From Actinomyces sp. oral taxon 171 str. F0337 (lineage in GTDB: Bacteria > Actinomycetota > Actinomycetes > Actinomycetales > Actinomycetaceae): a stretch of 64,000 nucleotides of DNA. Shown piece by piece: positions 1 to 7,508 of the stretch (the first letter of the stretch is position 1; every line of letters begins with the position of its first letter). The DNA is taken from positions 2,666,001-2,730,000 of the forward strand of contig NZ_CP040005.1 in the NCBI RefSeq assembly GCF_005696555.1, given 5' to 3'. Made by a program: the position numbers and the translations under genes. The notes beneath the pieces were generated by a model. It had not been told where the DNA came from, ran no database searches, and was given only the letters and a program-made list of their open reading frames with translations.

Positions 1-453
1 CAGGAGGCCTACGACCGACTGTCCACCGAGCTCGAGCACCGCAAGACGGCCGAGCGCAAGGAGATCGCCCAGCGCGTGGAGGCGGCCCGCCAGGAGGGTG
101 ACCTGCGGGAGAACGCCGGCTACCACGCCGCCCGCGAGGAGGCGGGGCTCAACGAGGCGCGCATCATCCAGCTCGAGGAGACCCTGGAGAACGCACAGAT
201 CGGCGAGGCGGCCGACGACGGCTCGGTCTCAGCCGGCACCATCGTCACCGCGAAGGTGGCCGGCAAGGAGCAGGTCTTCGCCCTGGGCGGTCAGGAGATC
301 ACCGAGGACGTGCCCGATGGCGTCAAGGTCTTCTCCCCCGACGCCCCACTGGGTCAGGCCCTCATGGGGCACCGTGCGGGCGACACCGTCTCCTACGAGG
401 CCCCCACGGGCCGGAAGATCAAGGCCGAGATCGTCAAGGTCGAGCGGGTCTGA
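1..453 (+). CDS. greA: Transcription elongation factor GreA (5' end missing)
   Basis: The reading frame is open from base 1 and runs to TGA at 451-453; the true start lies before the window, so only the last 150 residues are present. GreA enters the RNA polymerase secondary channel and stimulates cleavage of backtracked transcripts. The N-terminal coiled coil is visible (EGDLRENAGYHAAREEAG, carrying the acidic D-E-N-Y tip signature), followed by the globular C-terminal domain ending in GRKIKAEIVKVERV. A strong palindrome lies just downstream and may serve as its terminator. The family assignment is secure from the coiled-coil tip and C-terminal sequence. Confidence 0.95.
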   Translation, partial: QEAYDRLSTELEHRKTAERKEIAQRVEAARQEGDLRENAGYHAAREEAGLNEARIIQLEETLENAQIGEAADDGSVSAGTIVTAKVAGKEQVFALGGQEITEDVPDGVKVFSPDAPLGQALMGHRAGDTVSYEAPTGRKIKAEIVKVERV

Positions 454-464
454 ACCCGCCTCCA

Positions 465-532
465 CCGAGCCGGGCGTTTCTCGCGCAGCCCCACCGAGAT
501 TCGTGGGGCTGCGCGAGAAACGCCCGGCTCGG
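465..532. repeat. Perfect 30-bp inverted repeat with 8-nt loop
   Basis: Arms 465-494 and 503-532 are exact reverse complements, separated by 8 nt. There is no T-run after either arm. It may terminate greA, but its length and perfection exceed a usual terminator, and its architecture resembles the dispersed palindromic elements at 3394-3461 and 4535-4598, although the arm sequence differs. No second copy of this arm was seen in the window. Confidence 0.9.
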
Positions 533-588
533 ATTCTACGGACGCCCAGGAAAACAACCAACCCCTGAGATGGTGCGAGGAGAGTCCC

Positions 589-1059
589 ATGGGTTATGCC
601 ATGTATTTCTACAGATTCAGCGATGGACGCAGCATCGGGGGCGACAAGCGGGGGTTGTGGAACTTTCTTGAGCGCCGAGGGCTGAGCCTTCAGCGCAGCA
701 CACACTCCAGCGACACCACACACCTGGCGAACGCCGACGGGTCGGTACTGTTATTCGACGACGGCTACCCACGAGATCTCATCCTCTCCGACCCCTCCAT
801 TCACGACTCCGAGCTGAGCGCCTTCATTGCACACGCCCATCTCAGCGATGACGAGTGCGAACTGCTCTACGACCTGTGCGTCTCGACGAACTTCCTCCTC
901 GTTCACGTGGACGTGCCCCTGCTGTTCGTGATCCCGGACGGGAATCACCGGATCGACCAGCTGCCGCAAGAGGTGAGGGATGACGCAGACCGAGGTGAGA
1001 TTGAGATTGTTGTGGCCAACAGCTGGCAGGAAATGCAAGCCGCATTAAAGTACGAGTAG
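589..1059 (+). CDS. Unknown protein, paralogue A of a tandem pair
   Basis: 156 residues, not recognised as a named family. The ATG at 589 has an AGGAGA ribosome binding site about 6 nt upstream; a second in-frame ATG lies at 601. It is clearly related to the next gene: both begin MG(Y/F) followed by an aromatic-rich strand, share HAHL(S/T)..(D/G)EC, then (Y/F)DLCVS..F..V, then (V/I)(I/V)P.GNH, and both end in an acidic segment before (W/G)(Q/E)E(M/L)QA. No signal peptide or membrane segment is visible, so it is probably cytosolic. Tandem acidic paralogues of this size can be immunity-type proteins, but no toxin gene is next to it. Function unknown. Confidence 0.75.
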   Translation: MGYAMYFYRFSDGRSIGGDKRGLWNFLERRGLSLQRSTHSSDTTHLANADGSVLLFDDGYPRDLILSDPSIHDSELSAFIAHAHLSDDECELLYDLCVSTNFLLVHVDVPLLFVIPDGNHRIDQLPQEVRDDADRGEIEIVVANSWQEMQAALKYE

Positions 1060-1112
1060 ACGCTCATTCCGTAAAAACGAGGACTCCAACCACGGACAGG
1101 ACGTATCCACCC

Positions 1113-1676
1113 ATGGGCTTCTCTCTCTATCTGTACAAGATCGACGGAGACCGACTCGTCGATCCGGATCGCGACGGCGTGCAGGAGTTCTTGCGACGGC
1201 GTCGAATGCACATGAAGGTCTTCCCGCCCTCCAGCGCAGACCGGTCATCATCCGCGACGCTGCTCAACGAGGACGGAACCGACATCGATGTCGATGGGCT
1301 TCAGGACTTCCACTTCTCCAATGTGCTCGAGGAGGATGAGGCGATGACGGCGGGGACCGGGCACGCCCACCTCACCGCCGGTGAGTGCGACTTCATCTTT
1401 GATCTGTGCGTCTCGGCGGGCTTCATGATCGTCAACCCTCAGGGAGGCCCCAGCTACATCGTCCCGCGAGGGAACCACACCGCTGAGAATCTGCGCGCCA
1501 TCACGCAAGGTATGAGCGAGGAGGATCAGCGGCAGGACATCGTCGCCGTCGACAGCGGCGAGGAGCTTCAGGCCTTACTCACCGGTAGGTTCCAGAGCTT
1601 CCTCGACTGGCGCGAGCGAGCCTTCACCCGTCTGGAGCTGAACGGTTCCGGGCCGGAGCCCTCACCGAGCTCCTGA
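1113..1676 (+). CDS. Unknown protein, paralogue B of a tandem pair
   Basis: 187 residues, 53 nt after its paralogue and on the same strand. It shares the same core: an N-terminal aromatic strand (GFSLYLYKIDGD), GHAHLTAGECDFIFDLCVS near the centre, and the SYIVPRGNH motif. It is longer than copy A through a C-terminal extension of about 30 residues (FLDWRERAFTRLEL, then a Pro/Ser tail). The extension contains a short amphipathic helix. No known domain is recognised. The pair looks like a gene duplication with divergence; cotranscription is likely from spacing and orientation. Confidence 0.75.
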   Translation: MGFSLYLYKIDGDRLVDPDRDGVQEFLRRRRMHMKVFPPSSADRSSSATLLNEDGTDIDVDGLQDFHFSNVLEEDEAMTAGTGHAHLTAGECDFIFDLCVSAGFMIVNPQGGPSYIVPRGNHTAENLRAITQGMSEEDQRQDIVAVDSGEELQALLTGRFQSFLDWRERAFTRLELNGSGPEPSPSS

Positions 1677-1768
1677 CTGACACCTGCCCTCAGACCTCCG
1701 CCCCGACCTCTCCTCGCGGTCAGTGAAGCGCGTGCGGGAATAGAGGCGGGGCGCAGTACCGTGTTCTC

Positions 1769-2485
1769 ATGTTCAACGCCCTTCGTCACTCACTCAGCGG
1801 ATCGGCGCCGGCCGGCCGCGAGACGCCGGTTCTGACCGCCCCCGGGGACCATCCGGTGCTGGGCACGCCCTTGGACGGACCGTGGCCCGAGGGCAGTCGG
1901 GTCATCTATCTGGCGGCCGGCTGCTTCTGGGGCGTGGAGCGGATCCTGTGGCGCCAGGACGGCGTCGTCTCGACGTCGGTCGGCTACATGGGCGGTGAGA
2001 CACCCAACCCCACGTACCAGGAGGTGTGCACCGGGGCGACCGGTCACGCCGAGACGGTACGCGTCGTCTACGACCCGACTGTCTGCGGCGAGGGCGGGGA
2101 GACCCTGCTGCGAGCCTTCTGGGAGAACCACGACTCCACGCACCTGAACCGTCACGGCAACGACGTCGGCACCCAGTACCGCTCGGCGGTGTGGACGACG
2201 ACGCCCGCCCAGCACGAGGCGGCCGTGCGGATCCGCGAGGCCTTCCAGAGCGAGCTGACCCGCCTGGGCCTGGGTACCTGCGTGACCACCATCGAGGACG
2301 CCGCGGACGCGCCGGCTCAGTTCGGCGGCCCCTACTACCTGGCCGAGGACTACCACCAGGCCTACCTGCACAAGAACCCGAACGGCTACTGCAACCACGG
2401 TCCCAACGGGGTGACCTGCCCGGTCGGTATCACGGACCTGCCTGCCCAGACGGACATCCTGGCCCCGGAAGACGCACCGGCCTGA
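1769..2485 (+). CDS. msrA: Peptide-methionine (S)-S-oxide reductase MsrA
   Basis: Reduces the S-epimer of methionine sulfoxide in proteins and free methionine, repairing oxidative damage in the cytosol. The catalytic motif GCFWG is at residues 51-55 with nucleophilic Cys52. Other family blocks follow: SVGYMGGETPNPTYQEVCTGATGHAE (shown in part), FWENHDSTHLNRHGNDVGTQYRS in the middle, and the C-terminal NPNGYCNH...TCPVG segment with recycling cysteines. The length of 238 residues is that of the long E. coli-like form with an N-terminal extension of about 40 residues. The ATG at 1769 has only a weak ribosome binding site, so the exact start is less certain than the function. Confidence 0.95.
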   Translation: MFNALRHSLSGSAPAGRETPVLTAPGDHPVLGTPLDGPWPEGSRVIYLAAGCFWGVERILWRQDGVVSTSVGYMGGETPNPTYQEVCTGATGHAETVRVVYDPTVCGEGGETLLRAFWENHDSTHLNRHGNDVGTQYRSAVWTTTPAQHEAAVRIREAFQSELTRLGLGTCVTTIEDAADAPAQFGGPYYLAEDYHQAYLHKNPNGYCNHGPNGVTCPVGITDLPAQTDILAPEDAPA

Positions 2486-2636
2486 GGGCGCCACCTCAGC
2501 CTTTGAAGGGTCAATCACCAGCGTTCTCACACATTGTCTTGAGACGCTGTTCCAGGCAGCAGGCCAGCACTCCCAGCTGTGAGCGCCCGCGACTTCCTGA
2601 CCCGTTTCCCTGCGCACCACAGGAGGCTCAACCCCG

Positions 2637-3365
2637 ATGAGCAGCCAGCAGACGAGCACCCCGCCGGACCGGTCTCCGGCAGGGACGGCCTTGGAGACCC
2701 ACTGGTCTGAGGACAGGGACTTCCAGTGGCGCGCCGCGACCGAGCTGCTCATCGCCATGGGGGTCCCACGCTCCACCGCCCGCCTCACCGGCGAGCTGCG
2801 CTCCTCCGTCGCGCACCTGGAAGAGGTCGACGCGCGCCTGCCCCGTGATGGCAAGCCCCTGCCGGAGGTCGACCGGCTCACCCGCAACAACGCCGTCGAT
2901 GACGTCGCCCGGGTCATCCTGCCGCTGGCGCACGCCGCCCTGGAGCGGATCCGGGCCGAGGAGCTGCGCACCGAGGTCATCGGTGTCGACTACGACGCCC
3001 TGTGCGACGCCGTCAAGCAGCTCGAGGCCACCTACCGCGCCGGCTGGTGGCGCGCGGCCGAGAGGGAGGGCGCCGACTTCTTCCTGCGCGAGGTCGAGGC
3101 CCTCAACCGCCTCAATGTGCCCCCGGTGCGGGCCACCTGGCGCGACGCCGGCAGGATCGCGAGCATCCTGCGCCAGATGCCCGTCTCGACGCTGCGTCGC
3201 GTGGCCCGTACGAGCAACCCCATGGCGCTGCGACTCATGGTGCTGTTCAATCTCCAGGCCGGCTACCGCGACGGCCGCTTCGACAAGACCATCTCGATCC
3301 CCCGCCTCATCCACACCCGCACCAGCGAGTACCGCACCGAGTACCGGACCGGTTCAGCCGCCTAG
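2637..3365 (+). CDS. Conserved hypothetical protein
   Basis: 242 residues beginning 10 nt after a clean AGGAGG ribosome binding site. I do not recognise a family. It is predominantly helical and charged, with no signal peptide or membrane span. A C-terminal basic stretch (RMPVSTLRRVARTSNPMALR region, then IPRLIHTRTSEYRTEYRTG) could contact nucleic acid, which is only inference. It stands alone between msrA and a convergent gene; the palindromic repeat at 3394-3461 follows 28 bp after the stop and probably terminates transcription from both sides. Confidence 0.7.
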   Translation: MSSQQTSTPPDRSPAGTALETHWSEDRDFQWRAATELLIAMGVPRSTARLTGELRSSVAHLEEVDARLPRDGKPLPEVDRLTRNNAVDDVARVILPLAHAALERIRAEELRTEVIGVDYDALCDAVKQLEATYRAGWWRAAEREGADFFLREVEALNRLNVPPVRATWRDAGRIASILRQMPVSTLRRVARTSNPMALRLMVLFNLQAGYRDGRFDKTISIPRLIHTRTSEYRTEYRTGSAA

Positions 3366-3393
3366 CGCGAGCCGCGCAGCCGCCGCCAGCCCA

Positions 3394-3461
3394 CTCACTT
3401 CGACAGAAACTTCAGAATCGACGCGGCTCCGGGTCGATTCTGAAGTTTTGGTCGAAGTGAG
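3394..3461. repeat. Palindromic repeat element, copy 1
   Basis: Two 29-nt arms (3394-3422 and 3433-3461) pair with two mismatches around a 10-nt loop, 3423-3432. It sits between two convergent gene ends. The element at 4535-4598 is the same sequence family in the opposite orientation: its loop is the exact reverse complement of this one, and the outer arm motif cacttcgac recurs. It therefore looks like a mobile or dispersed palindrome that may also act as a bidirectional terminator. Confidence 0.85.
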
Positions 3462-3482
3462 GGTGGGAGAAGGAGGAGGGGC

Positions 3483-4433
3483 TCACCAGCGTCGGCCAGT
3501 GGGCCTGACCCCGGCAGCGGACAGCCGCCGCAGCATCTGCGCCCCGGCATCACCCCAGGCCTGCGCCCATGTCCAGCGGGCCACCATCAAGCCCGAGGCC
3601 CGCAGCGCGTCCTCCCGGAGCTTCTCATGCCACACGACATCCTCCGGGTCCTGCCCGAAGGAGGCCGACTGGTACTTGACCCGACCGTCGAACTCCCCGG
3701 CCACCCCATAGTCCGGCCAGTAGAAGTCCAGGATGTAGAGCTCCGACCCGACCCGCACACTCACCTGCAGGTCCGGCTTGGGAAGCCGGTGCTCCCACAT
3801 GCGCACGCGCGACATCGACTCGCCCGGCGACTCGGAGCGGCCGTCGGCCAAGCGCACGGCCTGCCGAGCACGAGGGGCGCCACGTGCCGTCTCGGGCATA
3901 CGCGCCAGCGCCTCCTCCAGGGCCTCCGCGGAGCACAGTCCGTTGTGCAGGGCCGCATCCATGGCGGCGACCCCCGCCATGAGGCCGTTCCACCGAGCCA
4001 GGTCAATGAGTGAGTCCGGCAACGCGACGGCGAGATTCCCGCCCACTCTGACGACCTCAGTGCCGGGGCGCCGGACGTGGCGCCTCAGCAAGGAGGTCCG
4101 CACCCGGCCGGGGTGTCCGTCCACGACCTCCACCCGGCGCAGAACCGTCCCCACCAGTGGCAGCCCGTAGGCGGCGACAGCGGAGGCGCCCGCCAGCACC
4201 AGTTCCTCGCCGTACTTCCGGTGCGCCGCCTCGAGCAGCAGCTCGTAGCGCTCCATCCACGCAGCCTCCTGCCAGGCCGCACGGGGCGCGTAGACACCAG
4301 CGGCGACACGCAGCCAGTCGTGGCTGAGGTCCGGGCGCGCGCACGCGGCGCCGTCGAGCCGGGTCTCGTTCCACATCAGCGGGCGCAGGGACCCGCCGTC
4401 GGACAGGGGCGGGGAGGAGATCGCGGTGGTCAT
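3483..4433 (-). CDS. AbiEi-like / DUF559-type protein with nuclease-like C-terminus
   Basis: 316 residues. Many actinobacteria carry such orphan proteins: an N-terminal AbiEi antitoxin-like region (about 20-140: short HTH-like start, then GASAVAAYGLPL and GNLAVALPDSLIDLAR) joined to a restriction-endonuclease-like fold. In the latter, residues 231-253 show the PD-(D/E)XK pattern D236...E247-x-D249...K253, followed by EKLREDALRASG, as in DUF559/Vsr-like proteins. The start is ATG 4433. No AbiEii toxin partner is adjacent. It is bracketed by inverted copies of one palindromic repeat (3394-3461 and 4535-4598), suggesting insertion as a unit. Biological role unknown. Confidence 0.7.
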   Translation of the reverse strand: MTTAISSPPLSDGGSLRPLMWNETRLDGAACARPDLSHDWLRVAAGVYAPRAAWQEAAWMERYELLLEAAHRKYGEELVLAGASAVAAYGLPLVGTVLRRVEVVDGHPGRVRTSLLRRHVRRPGTEVVRVGGNLAVALPDSLIDLARWNGLMAGVAAMDAALHNGLCSAEALEEALARMPETARGAPRARQAVRLADGRSESPGESMSRVRMWEHRLPKPDLQVSVRVGSELYILDFYWPDYGVAGEFDGRVKYQSASFGQDPEDVVWHEKLREDALRASGLMVARWTWAQAWGDAGAQMLRRLSAAGVRPTGRRW

Positions 4434-4534
4434 CCCCCTATGCTGCCCGCGGCGCCCCGACGCTCCCCCGGAGCACTTGCCTTCCTGTGGAAACAGGGGC
4501 CGGCGGCGCCGTTGTGGACACCGGCATCGTGGAT

Positions 4535-4598
4535 CACTTCGACCGAATCTTCAGAAACGACCCGGAGCCGCGTCGTTTGTGAAGTTTTTGTTGAAGTG
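4535..4598. repeat. Palindromic repeat element, copy 2 (inverted)
   Basis: Arms 4535-4561 and 4572-4598 pair with five mismatches around a 10-nt loop (4562-4571). The loop is the exact reverse complement of that in copy 1, so the two copies lie in opposite orientation on either side of the AbiEi-like gene. It lies just downstream of the ATPase gene that ends at 4632 and could terminate it. Confidence 0.8.
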
Positions 4599-4631
4599 CG
4601 GGTGGGAGGCCGGCGGTCAGTGCTCACCTCG

Positions 4632-6599
4632 TCAGTCCTCGCTCCGCCGGTCGGCCAGCTCGAGCTTGCGGTAGCGGCTGACGGCCGCGCCGACGTCGAC
4701 CATGCGGGGGCGCACGAGGAAGGCGGGCCGCTCGCGCTCGTCGGTCAGGGCGTCCAGGCCCTCCTCATCGAGCAGGGCCTCAAGGTCGTCCAGGCACTCG
4801 CGCAGCGGGGAGACCCCGTCGAAGCGCTGCTCCAGCAGGGCCCGCAGGGCGTAGGCGATGGCCTCGGCCTGCCCGGGGTCGGTGACGCCGCCGACGTCGG
4901 AGATGTCGATGTCCTCCCGGTCCAGGACGAGGGTGGAGGTGCCCTGGGCGCGAGTGCGCACCGGTCCCCGGCGGGTGCGCGGCGGGGCGGGCTCGGGGAC
5001 GCGCTGCCGAGGCGCGGCGAAGTCCTCCAGCTCGGTGAGGGGCCGGGGCTGGTCGGCCACGACCCGGCGGGCCTGCTCGGTGACGTCGCGCAGGTGGTAG
5101 GCGTCCATGAGCAGGACCCGGTCTGCCACGTCCAGGTAGTCCCCGGAGCCGCCCATGACCATGACCGTGGAGACGCCCCGCCGGCGGAACAGCGCGGTAA
5201 TGCGGTCCACCAGGGGGGTGATGGGCTCGCGGTCGGCGGCCACCAGCTCGCGCATGCGCGAGTCGCGGATGAGCAGGTTCGTGGCGGAGGTGTCCTCGTC
5301 CAGCAGCAGCACGGTGGAGCCGGCCTCGACGGCCTCGATGATGGAGGCGGCCTGGGAGGTGGATCCCGAGGCGTTGCGGGTGGTGAAGGAGGCGGTGTCG
5401 CGCCCGGCCGGCAGGTGGGAGATGAAGGGGGTCAGGTCGACGCCGGTCACGGCGCGCCCGTCGGCGGCCCGCACCTTGACTGCGTCGGGGACCGTGGCGA
5501 CGAGCTCGCGCCCGTCCCCGGGCACGTGCGGGTACACGCCGCGCTCGATGGCACTCAGCAGCGTGGACTTGCCGTGGTAGCCGCCTCCGACGATGACGTT
5601 GACGCCCGCCTCGACGACGGTGCCGCGCACCGTCCCTGCGTGCGGGAGCTCCACCGTGGCGGCCATGGACTCGGGGGCCTCGAGGGGGACGCCGCCGTCC
5701 AGGGGCTCGTCGCTCACCCCGGAGCGGCGCGGCAGGACGGAACCGTCGGCGAGGAAGGACACCCAGCCGTTGCGGGCTGCCGTCGCGGTCAGGGCCCGGT
5801 GGTCCTCGAGGGTGGCGATGTGGTGCACGAGCCGGTCGCCCCGCTCGCCGGTGAGGTCCATGGCCTCCTCCAGCTCGCGCACGAGGTCGCGCCCCACGAT
5901 CCGGGAGGCCTCGTGCCCCTGGATGGAGCGGCCCTGGGCGGGCAGGGCCAGGCGGGCGCGGGCCTCCAGGATCCAACCGGCCCCCTCCTTCTTCTCGTCA
6001 GGGCGCAGAATGATGCTGGAACGCTGCAGGATCTCCTGGCCCGGGGAGGCGATGGACAGCGCCGTGCCGCGGAATCCGGCGTGCAGCTCGCGGGTGAGGA
6101 AGTCGCCCACGGCCAGGCGCCGGTCGACGTCGGCCAGTAGGTCGGCCTCGTCGAGCAGCTCCAGCCCGTGCAGGTCGGTGGGCACGTCCACGTGGATGCG
6201 CGTGGGCGGGGCGTAGGGGTCGGACTGGACGCGGTCGATGTGCAGGAACCAGCCGGCGGGCGCCCGGTACCGTCCGACGATCGCCTTGTAGGCGGCGTAG
6301 GAGCGTCCGTCGAGGGCGTGGAGGTGGCCGATGAGGTCGGCCAGGAGGCCGTCGCGGGGCTCGTCGTCGTAGACGCGGCGCGAGCGGCCGCGCTCGCGAC
6401 CCCGGTAGCCGCGGTCACTGCCTCGGTGGCCTCGGTCGCCGCCACCGGAGCCGCCCCGATAGCCACGGTCGCCACGGTCGCCACCACGGTAGCCGCGGTC
6501 GCCTCTGTCACCACCGCCGGAGCCTCCCCGGTACCTGCGCTCGCCGTGTCCGCCTCTGTCGTCCCGGTGGGAACCGCCTCGCTCGCTGCGCTCAGTCAT
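4632..6599 (-). CDS. ABC-class P-loop ATPase with RG-rich N-terminus
   Basis: 655 residues of the predicted ABC-class ATPase family (Pfam ABC_ATPase). The core contains Walker A GGGYHGKST (about 335-343), a signature-like SGSTSQA and Walker B TVLLLDED; it has no membrane segment or transporter partner, so it is a soluble ATPase. The first 75 residues are unusual: tandem GGD-RGDRGYRG-type units giving an Arg/Gly/Asp/Tyr-rich disordered tail, reminiscent of RGG boxes that bind RNA. The start is ATG 6599. The biochemical function of this family is poorly known; a nucleic-acid role is inference from the tail. Confidence 0.85.
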   Translation of the reverse strand: MTERSERGGSHRDDRGGHGERRYRGGSGGGDRGDRGYRGGDRGDRGYRGGSGGGDRGHRGSDRGYRGRERGRSRRVYDDEPRDGLLADLIGHLHALDGRSYAAYKAIVGRYRAPAGWFLHIDRVQSDPYAPPTRIHVDVPTDLHGLELLDEADLLADVDRRLAVGDFLTRELHAGFRGTALSIASPGQEILQRSSIILRPDEKKEGAGWILEARARLALPAQGRSIQGHEASRIVGRDLVRELEEAMDLTGERGDRLVHHIATLEDHRALTATAARNGWVSFLADGSVLPRRSGVSDEPLDGGVPLEAPESMAATVELPHAGTVRGTVVEAGVNVIVGGGYHGKSTLLSAIERGVYPHVPGDGRELVATVPDAVKVRAADGRAVTGVDLTPFISHLPAGRDTASFTTRNASGSTSQAASIIEAVEAGSTVLLLDEDTSATNLLIRDSRMRELVAADREPITPLVDRITALFRRRGVSTVMVMGGSGDYLDVADRVLLMDAYHLRDVTEQARRVVADQPRPLTELEDFAAPRQRVPEPAPPRTRRGPVRTRAQGTSTLVLDREDIDISDVGGVTDPGQAEAIAYALRALLEQRFDGVSPLRECLDDLEALLDEEGLDALTDERERPAFLVRPRMVDVGAAVSRYRKLELADRRSED

Positions 6600-6743
6600 G
6601 GTGAAACCCTACCCACCCGCCATGCCGCGCCCCGGCAGCCGCCGCACGAACAACGTCGCCGCCGGGGCACCCGCAGGTACCGCCGACGGCGACGTGGTGG
6701 ACTGGCATCCTCCGGCTCAGCCGGACAGCCGAGCTCAGAGCCC

Positions 6744-7298
6744 TCAGCGCAGGGAGGCCAGGGCGTCGGAGTGGGCGACGACGTCGCGCACCATGGCCGG
6801 CACCTCGGCGTCGTGGAAGGAGGCCGGCGAGAAGGCGCCGTCGGCGAAGTCGGTGTTGAGCGACAGGAACACGTTGGAGGCCACGACGGTGGCGCCCATG
6901 CCCTGGAGGATCTGCTGGAGGTGGCTGACGGCACGGATACCGACGCTGTAGGAGTAGCCGACCACGCCCACGCCCTTGTTGGCCACGGCGCCGGGCTGGA
7001 GGAAGTCGATGGCGTTCTTCAGCGCGCCGGGGATGGAGAAGTTGTACTCGGGGGTGACGAAGATCAGCGCGTCGAAGGACTTCAGGGCCTCGTCGAAGGC
7101 GGCACCGGCCGGGTCGCTGGGGACGGCCATGCGCGGGGGGATCTCCTCGGCGAACAGGGGCAGGTTGAAGGAGGCGATGTCGACGATCTCGGCCTCGACG
7201 CCCTCGATCGTGTTGGCCTGGTCGACGACCCACTGGGCGATGGGACCACCCACGCGGTTGGGGCGGACGGAACCGACGACGACGGCAAGACGGGTCAT
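6744..7298 (-). CDS. NADPH-dependent FMN reductase
   Basis: 184 residues with the flavodoxin-like NAD(P)H:FMN reductase fold. The N-terminal phosphate-binding loop GSVRPNRVG and the active-site block PEYNFSIPGALKNAIDFL are both present. Such enzymes reduce FMN, quinones, azo dyes or chromate in the cytosol; the physiological substrate cannot be read from sequence. A ribosome binding site (CAGGAGAAAAAT) precedes the ATG. It is a single gene between the ATPase and ilvA, all on the minus strand but with gaps of 144 and 210 bp, so separate transcription is likely. Confidence 0.88.
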   Translation of the reverse strand: MTRLAVVVGSVRPNRVGGPIAQWVVDQANTIEGVEAEIVDIASFNLPLFAEEIPPRMAVPSDPAGAAFDEALKSFDALIFVTPEYNFSIPGALKNAIDFLQPGAVANKGVGVVGYSYSVGIRAVSHLQQILQGMGATVVASNVFLSLNTDFADGAFSPASFHDAEVPAMVRDVVAHSDALASLR

Positions 7299-7456
7299 AT
7301 TTTTCTCCTGGTCGAGATGAGCCGGGTCGGGGCTGGGTCAGGCGGAGACTCCTATGGCACGCCCGGCCGCGACAAATGATGTGCCGATAACCTTATGGGA
7401 GTTTCAACAGAAACAGCGAGCCCTTATTGCATGATGCCTGCCACAACACAGGCCCA

Positions 7457-7485
7457 CCCGTCCGCGCCCCACCTGTGAGGACGGG
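7457..7485. terminator. Possible ilvA terminator hairpin
   Basis: CCCGTCC (7457-7463) pairs with GGACGGG (7479-7485) just downstream of the ilvA stop on the minus strand. The stem is short and no clear T-run follows. Confidence 0.4.
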
Positions 7486-7508
7486 CGGAGCCGCGAATTT
7501 GTCACGGA

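Noticed and set aside
4077..6140. Long plus-strand frame antisense to the ABC-class ATPase
   Set aside because: Low-complexity Gly/Ala/Val product with no family resemblance, opposite a well-supported gene.
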